A DNA stretch of 64,000 nucleotides, taken from assembly GCA_015501595.1 (NCBI GenBank), contig JADNRX010000249.1:17977-81976 (forward strand). The letters run 5' to 3'. The position numbers were made by a program, and so were the translations under genes. This document shows positions 10,412 through 22,283 of the stretch, piece after piece. How positions within the stretch are numbered: position 1 is the first letter of the stretch; each line of letters begins with the position of its first letter. The notes under the pieces are model-generated. The model did no database searches. It was not told the origin of the DNA and was given only the letters and a program-made list of their open reading frames with translations. This stretch comes from Hymenopellis radicata. Lineage: Eukaryota > Basidiomycota > Agaricomycetes > Agaricales > Physalacriaceae.

Positions 10412-11514
10412 TCAAGGATTAACTAGAGACACGCCTCCATCGATCTTTATGTCGATGCCATTAGTGTAGCCTGCCGTGGCCAAGTAGAGCGCAGTGCTCC
10501 CCATTTCCTCCTCGCTAAGTTGCGGTCAATCAATGGTCCATGATATTGATAAATATTAGACTTACGTTCCCGCTCTCCTGGAAGGCACCGGGGCCACGAA
10601 TCCGGGAAGAGGCTTGGTATTCAGGTCGTCCAACAGCTCCGCGCTCAATTGCGACGGGAACACGCCAGGTGAGATTTGATTAATGCGAATAGGAAGTCTC
10701 CTAGACGCGAAATGGGTGGCCAGCACGACTGTGATCTTGTGAAGAGCAGCCTTGGAGGGACAATAACCCAACTATGTCATTACCAGTCAACCGAGTGCAT
10801 CAGACAAAACAGAGTGCTCAGGTACTTACCGCGTTGATGGTTACATTCGAACGGATATAGGTTGCAGCACTAGAGATGTTGATCACGCTAGAAGTAGCGT
10901 CCGCGCCGCGCGAGCGAGCACCAGCGAGAAGCAGATCGGTGAAGGCGCGTATGACAAAGAACGGCGCGATGCTGTTGATGGTAAACATGTCGACCCAGTC
11001 CTTGAAGGACTCTGGCTCCAAAGGGTCTTCAGCAGCCATCTTTCTGCTCATGAAGCCTGCTTGATCAACGACTGGTCCATTGATGCCCGCACTATAGAGA
11101 TATGGTCAGTATTAATACGCAAAGTTCTGCGTTCCAATGCGTACTTGTTTACGAGAATATCGAGCTTTCCATCTTGAGCTTTGACAATCTCAGCCGCCTT
11201 TTTTACAGATTCTTCATTCGTGACGTCCAGTTGCAGTCTGAAGTAGCGTGAGCAGGGTTTCCGCGCTGAACACAGGACACCTACGCCACAAGAGAACCAC
11301 TCAAACCCATCCCGGAGGAGACGGCGGCCTCCAAAACTGCCAGGCGTCGGCCCGTAATGTAGACCTTCGCTCCATTCTTCGCGAAGACAGTCGCTATCAT
11401 CAAGCCGCTGTCAAGAACTGTTAGTCCCAAGTCGACGCGTCCGAATGCTGGCATTTACATTCCAGTTCCAGCTCCCGTCACGAGTGCAACTTGACCAGTA
11501 AGAGGGAAGCTCAT
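10412..11514 (-). CDS. Short-chain dehydrogenase/reductase
   Basis: A classical SDR, an NAD(P)(H)-dependent oxidoreductase with a Rossmann fold, probably cytosolic; substrate unknown. Start MSFPLTGQVALVTGAGTGIG shows the TGxxxGIG cofactor motif. The exons continue with LMIATVFAKNGAKVYITGRR, LQLDVTNEESVKKAAEIV, the NAG motif (DILVNNAGINGP) and VINISSAA containing the catalytic Ser. The catalytic YxxxK follows as GYCPSKAALHKI, then LPIRINQISPGVFPSQL. The C-terminus is LYLATAGYTNGIDIKIDGGV. At least five short introns interrupt the gene, with GTAAAT, GTAGGT and GTACGC donors. The reading frame appears intact from 11514 to the TGA at 10412. Confidence 0.88.
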
Positions 11515-11989
11515 TGTGATGGCGAAGGAGGTGTGAATGAGTAGATGGCTTCTTGACCCAGCGACAATGCCTTTTTATAGACTCGAGCCTGTCCGAATCG
11601 ACCAACTGATGATCATCTATGTGCGCCCAATGCCGCGTTGAGGACCTGATTCTTGGTTATTAGTAAGTGCTGAAAGATCAACGTCTGAACTGTTTTGGAC
11701 TGTTTTGTTGGTCGCCGCCCGACTCCGCTTGCGCGCAGTACAGCCAATAGACTCAACTTACAAAGCTTTTACAGCTTACAAGTAACTCCTAAATCTTGCG
11801 CTGGGTGTTCCAAACATACAGAAACACTAATCTTCAACACTGTATGAGTGTCCGAAAGGCAGACCGAAAGCAAGGTAAGCGTAGTAAATGTCAAAGACCA
11901 ATCCGGCGTATCAACTGGTATATCAACTTTTTACAAAGTAAGGCTCAACTATTGTTACAGATATTTCTCTTTCGACCGCTCGAAAAGCG
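11515..11989. other. Intergenic, nothing recognised
   Basis: About 475 bp between the SDR start and the 3' end of the next minus-strand gene. It probably contains the SDR promoter. No coding or RNA feature was supported. Confidence 0.4.
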
Positions 11990-13609
11990 TCAATTACCGC
12001 ACAGCATCGCGCGCTCCTTCCGACGAGCGTGCTGACAAGCATCGATCAAGATCTCCTTGACCTCCTTCCAACCTGATCCTCCTTTGATGTCCGACAGAAA
12101 CGGAAAGATCCCGTTGAGAAAACCAGCGACCTTCGCATGCCGTGTCACTTGCAGTCGATGAACCACCAGAGTATGCAAATGATGATTCATCGCTGGATAA
12201 TCCTCGAGCACACCCTGATCTGGGAACAAGAGCGGCAGTTTGAGATCAACGAGCTCGGGGCAGCATCTAGCAAAGTCTGGCAGGACTTTGTAAGATATTG
12301 TCTCAGCAGATACGACATGGAGGGACCTCAGGTGCGCCCAGTGTTCTGAAGGAAAGATAGCGGAGCCCTCTGCCACCGCCAGCTCGCCATGGTACGACAG
12401 GTGCTGGATTTCGTTGAAGTTGCTCTCCAGAAGCGGTTCAAACACCGTCATGGTCGAGGACTCGTGTGGCGACGAAACGCGCTGCTGACTGTTTCATGTA
12501 TCTGATATGCAACTCAGTCAATGAGAAGTGGCCACCTAGCTGACTATGCAAGTCAAGCATGGCCGCGCTGCGCGCTTCATAGGCAAGATTCGCCGTGTCT
12601 TTGAAGTGCAGCTTCTTCAACACGCCCGCGCTCAAAACGTGGAGGATGCGACACATCATAGTCACATTCGCGGCGATATCCAAAGACGTCAAGACTGGGA
12701 ATCCGCTCTCTGGGTCAACGTTTCGCAGCCGGGGGACGCTTTCCGCGACGCGAACGGCGAGGCTTTCTAGTATATTGAACGACGATAGCTGAAGGAAAAA
12801 GTCAGGATCGACGGGGTGAGAGGTGATGGACAGAGTTCGCAGCCTCTCCTTGGCCGGTTCGAGAGCAATGGCGGGGCAGAAGCTCGAAAACAGGGGACCC
12901 TGGGTGTCCCCGGTACCGCAGGTAACGCGCAGTGTGTCCACGAGGGGCAGCTCCGTCATTGCAGCTCGAACCGATCCGAAGGCGTCGTCGGCTTCTGGAT
13001 TGGCGTCGAAGACTATTTCCACCTCGCACAGTCGAGGACTAGAATAGATCATGAAGAAAATGGTGGGGTCCGCTGCAAACAACATATCGATCTTGAGCCT
13101 GCGGAGGTTGGGGAAGATGGTCTTGCGGTGCTCTGCAAGACGGGTGTAGATTCGGGGTGAGTAGCTTCCCCGGGAAGCCGGATCGCACGACAAGGATTGT
13201 ACACGACGGGTATAGATGTCGAATCCTTCCCACATACTGGATGAGATTTCTTTAGGTAATGTCTGTACACAAAGCTCAGCGTCACACGTATTATGGAGGA
13301 AACATAATCACATACGCGGAAATTTCGGGAAGTCAAAGTCTGCGGGAAGAGATACAGAAGGGGTTTCAACCCATTCAATTCTTTCCAGAGGCTATCCAAG
13401 GCGGCCACTTTGAGCTCTCGCGCAGTCATCGCGATAGCCAGCACAGGATGTATCTTCTGTCCGGTTACACCTGCAGGCAGTCCACTCCGGTTGACATCAG
13501 CCTTCAAGAAGTCACAGATGATGGTTAACAAATCACTGTTCTTAAGGACTTCATGGACTGGATTGAGGATGTCGGCAACCGGAGTGGGGGCGTCTGGGGG
13601 AGAAGCCAT
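11990..13609 (-). CDS. F-box-like/LRR protein, tandem paralog 1, one frame break
   Basis: Exon 1 (13609-13316) encodes MASPPDAPTPVADILNPVHE, then LLTIICDFLK and ALDSLWKELNGLKPLLYLFP, the F-box-like N-terminus of this agaricomycete family. A 53-bp intron (13315-13263) leads to TLPKEISSSMWEGFDIYTRR. A long LRR-like region follows (FPNLRRLKIDMLFAADP, SPRLCEVEIVF, FPVLTSLDIAANVTMMCRIL). The frame shifts near 12480; the downstream part (TVFEPLLESNFNEIQHLSYH onward) is clearly the same gene, because the neighbour at 13839-15501 aligns throughout. It is transcribed in the same direction as that paralog, about 230 bp behind it, so the two are a tandem duplication. SCF substrate receptor by inference. 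Confidence 0.7.
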
Positions 13610-13838
13610 GGTGGGAGACGGAGAGAGAGATGAGAAAAGCTGTACAAAGGAGCTGTATAAGCTTTGATTCGATTTCACACGCCATAGCGCTAAAATGTAC
13701 TTATCCAGAAACGCGCTCTCACGCTGTGAAAATTCGCGCACTCGATTTGCTATCTCGTCTGGAATTGCAATGCCAGTACCTAGGCACACATGTAGCAGCG
13801 AACTAACAACGTGCTTCAGTTCCCTCGAACTTCGGCGT

Positions 13839-15501
13839 TTAAGAACCAGACCTAGAGAAACGTTAGACCCGACATTGGACATAGACGCCATGACAATCGC
13901 ATACCTCAGACCAACCTTATCGCGGTGCCTTTGATCGCACCGAACTGGCTGACACACTTCGTATAGGATACTCTTCACTGCCGCCCAACTAGGATCTCCC
14001 CAAATTTCAGAAAGATATGGGAAGAGACGGTCCAGGTATCGTGCCACGGTTGCCGGAGTTGCCGGACTTTGGACTGAGGTGGAAACAAAAAGGCTCCTCA
14101 GGCCGTGACATGACCGGGATATTGTCGAGGGGCCCGGCGGGAGCGAACTTGACGGGCAACGCGAGTATAACGAGGTCGCTGCAGCTAGCTGCAATCCGGG
14201 GCAGCACTCTGGACGAAACGGGATGTTTCGTAAGCAGACGAAGTTCCTTGAGATGGAGCCAAGACGATAGGAATCCATTCATGGTCGTGTCATCTAGCGC
14301 CAGCGCGCCGTCGTATGTGAATGCATGCAGTTGTTTCAAAGACATCAACGGCTGGAACACAGTCCGCGACGATGCGTGGAGGTTTTCCGGGATCTGGGAA
14401 TCTTTGTACAACAAATCGAGGTGATTAAGCGAGTACTGCGATGCGATTTGCAAGTGAAATTCTTGCATCGCTTCACAGCGCTCTGGGTAAGACTTGCCAG
14501 ACGAGTCTACAAATGATAGAGTTCTCAAAACATCTCGAGGGAGGAGGCGAAGGATCCGAGGCATCATTATGACGCTGGCCTTGATATTCAGCGACGTGAG
14601 AGAAAGAAACCCGATTACTTTTGGGCCCGCTGTTTCTGGGACGCCATCCTGCATCACGACTGAAAGGTGCCACAGGTCTGCCAAAGAGGACAGAGCTACG
14701 AGATGATCATAGTCCATGGGGTGGTAATCTTCAATTGAAAGTTTCGATAGTTTGGATCTGAACGGGGTAAACGACGATGGCGGCAGAATTTGCCGAAGCG
14801 GGGTGAGGACAGGGCGAGCTTGATTGTGCGTGAGTGGGGCGCGGTAGGTAGGACAGCCTATAGAAAGAGTGTCTAGGGCGACCACATTCCAGGAGAGCGC
14901 AGATATGGCCGCTGAGACAACGGCCGGTTCGGGAGCGGGGTCCATTGTAATTGTAATGGAAGAAAGTCGCGGACTGCCATGAATCAGCATGATGGCAGGA
15001 TTCGAAGCAAACGAGGCATCGACTTCCAGCGACAAAAGATTCGGCAGGAGAATCTTGTTTCGCTGGGCCAAGCGAAGGTAAACGGTTGGGGAGTATTTCT
15101 TTCGCAATCTCTCATCCAAGGACAGGACGCGAATCCGACCAGCATATTCGTCAAATCTAAGCCAGGTTTCTTCTGTGACAACGTCTGGTAAGACCTAGAA
15201 AGCTTTGTTAGATATCAGTCAGTTTGGCAATGATGTTACCTACACGCAAACCGTCCGGAGTCAGTGCCTCTGGGAAGACACGTAAAAGAGGCATAAAGCC
15301 CTCCATTTTCCGCCAGAGCGCGTCCAGAGCCACCGACGAGACGGACTTGGTTGTCATCGCCAGCGACAACAGGTTTTGGGAGCATTTCTGCTTGCTATCC
15401 CAACCTGAACCGTTGACGATTTCGTTACATAGGACAGACAGTAAGTCCGCATTGTTTAAAACAGACTCAACTGGATTGAGATCTGCGTCCGTATTTTTCA
15501 T
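13839..15501 (-). CDS. F-box-like/LRR protein, tandem paralog 2, one frame break
   Basis: Exon 1 (15501-15244) encodes MKNTDADLNPVESVLNNADL and VALDALWRKMEGFMPLLRVF, parallel to the neighbouring paralog. A 49-bp intron (15243-15195) leads to VLPDVVTEETWLRFDEYAGR, then LLPNLLSLEVDASFASNPAI, SPRLSSITITMD and LSLTSLNIKASVIMMPRILR. The frame shifts near 14112 and resumes with HGLRSLFVSTSVQSPATPAT and YLDRLFPYLSEIWGDPSWAA. A final 53-bp intron (GTATGC donor) gives a short last exon ending at TAA 13839. An apparent 409-codon frame running through this gene's end into the next gene's start is an artefact of missing that intron. Probable SCF receptor with LRR-like substrate domain. Confidence 0.7.
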
Positions 15502-17102
15502 AGCTGAAAGTTGTCAGATGCAGAACAAACAAAGAAACACGAGAAAGACAAACATGAGCCTCGTGGCTGGCTGAAATTTCAACAAAGTCGCAGAGCCAGG
15601 CGCTAGCATTCCTGAATGCCGCACCCCATTGCCGTCAGCTTTAGAACAGTCGTGAAACGTCGCGCGAATGGGGGGACATTTGTATGTACTTCATGGTTAT
15701 TGGTGGTGGTGGTGGTGGTGGTGGTTGACGGCATGTGGTCCCATTTCGGAACAGCCGCTTGCGAGTGCGTCATGAGCTGGCAAGGCTCCGGCACCCGCCC
15801 GATGTACTGAGCACGGCGAGTCTTCCGTCCTTTTTCATACGGTCGCTCTCCGCCTCTTGTACACCGGTCAGAAACGAAACAGAGTTTCGTTTCGTAGACT
15901 GACCTACAGTCAGTTGCCTGGAATAGAACTGCGCGACTCGAGGAAGGCATTGGTTGTGCAGAGTTGCTAAGTGGAACGTATATGGAGGTATTGCAGTGTA
16001 GGAGGGTGCAATAGTAAGTCTTTTGCTCAAGTTGTGTAGCTTTATAGCGACTGTCAGTCTTGACGCGCCCACAAAAACTTCCGCCTAAAGTGCAGCCGCG
16101 GTCGTGGCGGAAGCTAGACGCGCTGTGGCAGGGCGAGGTCGGTGGGTCTCGACTTGGGTAGCTGAAGCCTGGGCCTGTGCAGTAACTAAGGGAGGGGTTG
16201 AGAGCGCAACGTTGAAATTTTTATGCTGTGTGATATGGTACGATGTGCGAACAGTACGATATGTGTAAGCCTTTAAGGTCGGGGAGGCTGCAATCTGTAC
16301 GGAGTTGTAGCGGTAGCCTATGGGTAGTAGCACTTTTGAACGTGAAGGGAAAGTAACGGGGTAGGATGTAGTAGGAGGCAGGTGCTGGGCGGCACTGAGG
16401 GAGGCCGTCGTTCCGGTGACTCCCTGTGCTATCAACCCTTTTGTTTTTAGAGAAGGCGAGCAATCTTATGGGCTGCGCCTGGTTGTGGTATGGAGTACGA
16501 ATGGCGGTTCCAGCGAGTCGCAGCGTCCCGGCGTTGTGGGACAAGATTTTGAGGCAGTCGATCTTGTCGTTGTTAGGCAGTGACGGTGTCGGAGGCGGGG
16601 CGGCGGGTCTGCAGGCGAGCAGGCGGTGGCTGGGTGTTGCCTAGTCGTGTCGCTGCAAGCGTCACTCGCAAAAAGGCCAGGGCTGCGAGAAACGCGATTT
16701 TTTGGTTTTTGGTGGTGGTGGTTAATGACATGAGCAGACGTGATTGTGAAGCTATTGGAGGCGGAGAGGCCGGTCCGCTCATTCGTTCACCGATCAGTCC
16801 ATTGCACCACCGCCCTACTCTTGCTTCAAAGCTAGGAACAGTCTTGATGAATTTCTCCAGCATTTCTCCTGGGCCTCCCGCTACTTTCTGAAGGGCTTAC
16901 CAGGGATGCCAGTGAAATGGACCAACTTCCCTCGTGGCCCATGTCTTCTGACCACGTACTTCCCTTGCACTTCCCCACATCCCCACCACACAACAAACCC
17001 CGCCGGCCCGCCGACTGTGACCAGATGGATCTATAACTCGCCCAGGTGATACCCCAAGACATGTTCGGAGAAACTACACGTAAATGGCATGGGCGGGCAC
17101 CA
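15502..17102. other. Gene-poor low-complexity interval
   Basis: About 1.6 kb with no supported gene. Open stretches on the minus strand (about 16085-16545) are Thr/Ala/Ser-rich, lack splice structure and overlap one another, so they are not called. Two GGT microsatellites occur, at 15701-15726 and 16711-16722, both followed by a GGTT(G/A)A context. Confidence 0.5.
15701..15726. repeat. (GGT)n microsatellite
   Basis: About eight and a half uninterrupted copies of GGT. A shorter run sits at 16711-16722. Confidence 0.9.
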
Positions 17103-17108
17103 TATAAA
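17103..17108 (+). promoter_or_regulatory. TATA box of the GH28 gene
   Basis: TATAAA 45 bp before the ATG at 17153, consistent with a start of transcription about 20 bp upstream of the coding region. Confidence 0.6.
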
Positions 17109-17152
17109 ACTGCTTCAATACAAGGTCATTCGCCATTCAGCTGTGACCGACA

Positions 17153-19099
17153 ATGTACAGTCTTTTAAAGGCCAGTACTATTCTTGCGACCGTAGCAACG
17201 ACTTGGGCAGCAGAATGTACAGTGGACCGGAACACCGATGGCTCTGACGACACCTCGTTCATACTCAAAGCATTCAAGGACTGCTCAAAAGACTCCGTCA
17301 TTACGTTCCAGCAGGCCAACTACAGCGCGTACACTCCTATGTCGTTTACGGATCTGAGTAAGTCCTTTTCTGTTACATTCAAGTGAAATCATAGTTAACG
17401 CGATTACAGGCAACGTCACGATTCATTTGGAAGGAAATCTCAATCTGCCGAACAACATTACTGCTGTTCAGATTGCTATCAACGAGACGAAGAATCAACC
17501 GTCTGTACGTCTCTCTTTGGAAGAATCCCCACACTCTCGATTAATCGCCATCGCCACCTATAGACTTACGCAACCCCGTGGTTCTACTTTAGTGGATCAG
17601 ACGTCCAGTTGATTGGTTCCGACGAGGAGGAATGGGGCAAATTCCATGGGTTTGGCCAACAATGGTGGGACATTGGAAATCGCGTACGTCGCGTTAACTT
17701 CGTTGTGATGTCGGTGCACGCTAACCTTCAAACACTTTTTAGACCCTACGACCCCAACTAGGAACATTCAATGTGACGAACGGGCTGCTGCGGGGTCTTA
17801 AGGTCATCAAACCCGTTGCATGGGGATGGAACCTTCCCGGCCAGAACATCCGGGTGGAGAATCACTTCGTAGACGCGCAGCCTAATAACGGTACTCGCGA
17901 CAACACTGTCAGCTTCCCTTTCAATACGTGAGTTTTCTTTATTCCAGTTTTCTATATGCTGAGAACCGTTCACAGTGATGGTACGGACTTCATGCTAAGC
18001 TTTGGCACCTAACTTGACGCGCTCGTCAGGCATTAACGTCTCTGGTCACAATATCACTATCGACGGGTTCGTACTATCCTCGGTTCTGAACATCTAGATT
18101 GACTACCGTTTTCATAGGTATTATGGCCATAACGGAGATGACTGTGTCTCTGTCATCAACGGTGCACGAAACGTTCTCGCTCAGAACGGATTCTGTGGTT
18201 TCTCGTCTCATGGCCTATCCATCGGCTCCTTGGGCAGGAACGGCGCCGTGCAGACAGTCGAAGATGTCATCTTCAGAAATTGGACTATGGAAGGAGCTGT
18301 ATATGGGGCCCGAGTATGTGCTGTTTCGGAGCGCACTTCTTTAACTGAATTTTGGAAAGTTCAAAAGTTGGACTGGTGGCCAAGGCCATGCTACCAACAT
18401 TACTTGGGAAGACATCACTGTCGTCAATGTATCGACTGCCATATTTATCACTCAAAAGTACGTATCGCCGTACCCATTCGAAGGCGAAATCACTGATTGG
18501 TTTGCAGCTATTACGACCAGGTATGAATATGACCGGTTTGCCTTATCTATCTTTACTCAAGTCTTTCTAGGACAAAGGCGAGCGACCACCGAATACAAAC
18601 AAGACCAGCACAGAGATATCGAACTTCACTTACAGAAATTTCACCGGCACACTAGCAACTAACTGGAGTACGTCGTTCCATTCCATCGCGCCTTCTCCTT
18701 CTGATGATTTTATAGCGGATGGTACATGTATCAGCGACCCTGCTGGAACTTCGTTGAAGGAGTTGACACCACACAATCCATTATCCTCGACCTCTACCCC
18801 GATACTGGTACGTTTGTCATGATGATGCTGAGTTGTTACCCTTTCTGACAGTCTATCAAGCTTTGAACCTCTCCTTCCTCAACATCGACATACGTCCCGC
18901 AAATGCAACGGCTAATACGACTGTCATATGCGATCCGGATGCCCTGACCGATGGAGAGCAGGCCACGCTTGGATTTGAATGTCAAGATGGGCCTTATGTT
19001 GTAACGGAAATCGAAGACTCGGATGGCAATGCCGCGCTCGGGCTTATGATGAGCAAGGGGCCTTGTTCTCGTTGGCAGTGGGCTGCCTTGTTCTTGTAA
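17153..19099 (+). CDS. Secreted GH28 exopolygalacturonase-type enzyme
   Basis: Glycoside hydrolase family 28, predicted to cut galacturonic acid residues from pectin outside the cell. The N-terminal MYSLLKASTILATVATTWA is a signal peptide. Family motifs appear in order once introns are removed: NTDGINVSG (first catalytic Asp), NGDDCVSVING (the Asp pair), SSHGLSIGSLG (catalytic His), and ARFKSWTGG, which replaces the endo-type RIK and is usual in exo-acting members. Typical supporting segments include GFGQQWWDIGNR, VIFRNWTMEGAVYGAR and DITVVNVSTAIFITQNYY. There are ten or more introns of 47-65 bp. Many Asn-x-Ser/Thr sites suggest heavy N-glycosylation. The tail ends CSRWQWAALFL. It could instead be a xylogalacturonan hydrolase. 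Confidence 0.9.
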
Positions 19100-19231
19100 T
19101 GTAAAACATGGAGGATAGCATTTTAGCAAATTGCATACAACAGGGAGAACATAATGAAACCATAAATACTAAACAAAACGAGTATGAAGAATGATACGGT
19201 AAAGCACAACACGAGATAAACAGCAATAGTA

Positions 19232-21021
19232 TCACCAAGCAAGACCATCATCGGTCAAAGTCGACGAACTGTCTGAACGATGTAACGTCGTGTCGTCCAC
19301 GTCAGAGCCCTGTGAGGCCGATAGGAAGGAAGATGAGCTATATGTACGAGCTTCCGCTGCGTAGGCCGACTTGGAACCCGGTGAGGGCGGTGCCGGAGGA
19401 TCACACCAATCAATGGTCTCGCCACTGGTTGTGTTGTGATACTGCAGAAGAACATCGATCTTGCCGAGCTCCTTTTGTTTCCTCAGCACTTCGCGATCAG
19501 CGGACGACAAGATGACACTGGCCTCCCGTAACGCACCCATCGACTAACGATGAATTCCAAACGCAGGCGACCGGAAAGCATTAAAGGAAGCAGCCCTTTA
19601 CTAATAAAGCACAAGGGACGGGGATAAATCTCCCTGCCGAAATCCCAAATCTCCATGATTAAACTCTTTCTCTCTCCTGATACACACCAATCGCCGATGG
19701 TGTCGTTGAGCCGACACAACCAGTGGTCAATGTGGCCTGTATCAGGCGTTTCGAAGGCCAGCCTCAATTGCAAGAGCCGCCCACAGAGCGTAGACAACAG
19801 AGTCTGGAGAAAGCAGAAGTCCTTTGAGAATCCCTCGGCATGCGACGAGATATTTCCCCCCCGAAACTCAGCGATGTCAATGTCGCAACGGCGCCCCAGC
19901 GTTGGACAAGTTCATGGACTAGTTGAAACGGCGACTCAACATAGTCCTCAAGGCGACGAAACTGACCAGCGCAGTGCGAGCTCGAGGTGTTCCAGGACGG
20001 GGACTGACGCGAAGCTCTGCAACAATGTTCTGTCGCCTACAGTGAGGCGACGAAGATTTGGCATTACTAGGTTTCGGGGAGTGAGATTTGCACCTGTGTT
20101 CTTTGCAGGTATGGCATAGCGGAGATCGACTGATATGAGGGAAGGGTTATGTTGTAAAATATCCAAATAAAGATCTGGTGGAACGACCGCGCGCGATCGA
20201 GTGTCGCTGAAGTGGGTTAAACGACCCAAGGGCACCGAGGTCAGAATGCCTTGTTCATTGGACCCGACGAACGATACCGAAACCAGATTTGGGATGTGCG
20301 ACAATACGTCGGACCATGGCTCGTTGCAATCATCGTCCATCGCATCCAGGACGATGGAGTGGACGTGATGTAAACGCCCGGCGACCGGGAGTAGCATGTC
20401 CCACTGTTGACGGGTTACAGCAATTTGAAGGCTTGAAATCCTGTCGGAGAAGGACAAAAGGCGTTCCCAGGAGGCAATATCGCCGACGTAATCGACGTGA
20501 AGCAGGCGCCGGGCACAATGTTCCATGGCGAAAGAGATATTATCCTTTTCTTGAACGTTATGAATCTCGAGAGACGGCACGAGTAGAGCCCATGAGAGGC
20601 CATGGCACACTCGAGCCCATGTCGGGTGGACGAGGCAAAAACATGAGTGAGCGTCGCAGAATGATTCGACGTTCAGAGGTGTGTCATCGCTACTGAGGCA
20701 AAATTTAAATATCATATGGAGGATCTCATCTGGCAAGCGTCGTATCGGTGCGAGGACGGCGCTGAGCCTGCCTCGGATTTGTTCAACGCGTAGTTTGCCG
20801 CTCTCCAGCAGTTCAATTTCCGCTCTGAGCGAAGCGATAGCATCGTCGATGTCCTGCGCATCCTTGTCTAGTTCGTCGCGCATGACGTTGAACATTGACG
20901 TGCTTGGTGCACTGGGAGTTTGGCGGAGGCCTTCCTCTACCTTGCCACTATAAATCTGCCATTTGGACCGGCGAACAGACAACGATTCCTGGCCATCTAC
21001 AAGATTGAAAAGGTTGGGCAT
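19232..21021 (-). CDS. F-box-like protein with several frame breaks
   Basis: The N-terminal part is clean: MPNLFNLVDGQESLSVRRSK, a predicted coiled helix (DIDDAIASLRAEIELLESGK), then the F-box-like segment LAPIRRLPDEILHMIFKFCL and HPTWARVCHGLSWALLVPSL. LRR-like strands follow (ISSLQIAVTRQQWDML, NLVSVSFVG, MPNLRRLTVGD, VPVLEHLELAL). The C-terminal third is recognisable but split over frames: RRLEDYVESPFQLVHELVQR, then GGNISSHAEGFSKDFCFLQT and MGALREASVILSSADREVLR. Breaks fall near 19965, at the C7 run 19856-19862 (one added base repairs it) and near 19548. With three breaks it is either a decaying gene or poorly assembled. The helix-plus-LPDEIL arrangement is classic for agaricomycete F-box-like proteins. 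Confidence 0.65.
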
Positions 21022-22283
21022 GGCTAACGACAAGTCAGAGATTGTATCGAGACAGTGAGGGACATGACAGACCTGGCCGGGAGATAGAAGATGGTAGATA
21101 GTGGTAGAGAGTCAAGATGTGCTGACAACAAACAATAATGTCGTGAACCAATAATGCTCATCACATGATGAGAGTGAGGCGTCTTATTTGGGAGCAGTAA
21201 CAAAAGGATATCACATTGTCGTTATGGAACAAACAAGCCCCAACAGAGTCCTGTATTTTTACATTGTTAGTGGCAGGGTGCGAGTGGACCAGATATGACA
21301 CTCACGAACTTTAATCAAGATGACTTCCTTCAATCAAGACAGCCCCCAAGGTTTCGTTGCTTCCTTGCGCATCTCCAGGTGCACAGGCTCCTCGGGGTTA
21401 AGAAAAATGCGGTGGAGGAGACGCCATAAAGACTAATGACATTGTCTGACGGAGCCCGACTTGGATCACTGAATGACGAGCCGCCACACTCTTTCCCAGA
21501 CCTTAGGTAGCAACGAAAGCAACAGCTTCAGAGAAGAATAGGCGTAGAAACGTTCTCAGATCATCGAAATGGATGCGATGAAGCTATACGTATCCCTCGC
21601 GCGGCGCAGTGTCCATGGAGTGCCTTGTTCAGTAGTCTTTCCAGGACATCACAGAGAAGAGCATCTAGTACATCATCATCGTTGGAACCAAGAATCATGA
21701 GGTTGAGTCGGTATAGTCAAGATTCCCTGACCACGACAACAGAAAAGTCTTGAGTCTGACGATAGGCCGCCCCGAACCGCCGTGCCGTTCATGAGGAATG
21801 CAGCTGTATCTAAGCAAGGGCTTAATTAATACTTCAAACCACATGAGAGTCTTTTAAAGCTCCAACCTGTTCAACATTTTTTGAGAACGTTCTAGGTCGT
21901 CGCAAAAATCGTCGCAGAGGAAGGAATGCTAGGAATACTTTTAGGGGCATCAACATCGGCAAAGTCGGACCGGTCACCTTGGCTGTTGACGATCACCATA
22001 CGCGTGTCGCAAACTTTGGAAGGCACTGAAAAGGTCTTCATCTCGTTAACGGTATGCAACTCCAGAGTTCACTTGTAAAGCTGATGTTGAAGACATGGCA
22101 GGACGCGAGGAGAACCTACAGTGACCCGCTCCCATATTCTTCTCTGTCCTGTATCGTCGGTCACTAGACAAGCTGGTGGCTTGATCTTCGGTAAGAGTCA
22201 CCATCAAACAACTAGATAAAACTCTAATGCATTGGTAAAGACGATATGACTACTCCGTCGTTACCAGGCCCGAGTTCACCTCG
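21022..22283. other. Intergenic between divergent F-box-like genes
   Basis: About 1.25 kb with no open frame of note. It presumably holds both promoters, and may hold an unrecognised first exon of the next gene, whose codons remain open upstream of its first annotated position. Confidence 0.4.

Noticed and set aside
13049..14278. A 409-codon open frame on the minus strand
   Set aside because: It runs from the end of one F-box-like paralog, through a normal intron and the spacer, into the first exon of the next. Family alignment and splice sites split it into two genes.
16085..16545. Minus-strand Thr/Ala-rich open frames
   Set aside because: They overlap in different frames, are of low complexity and show no splice signals or family.
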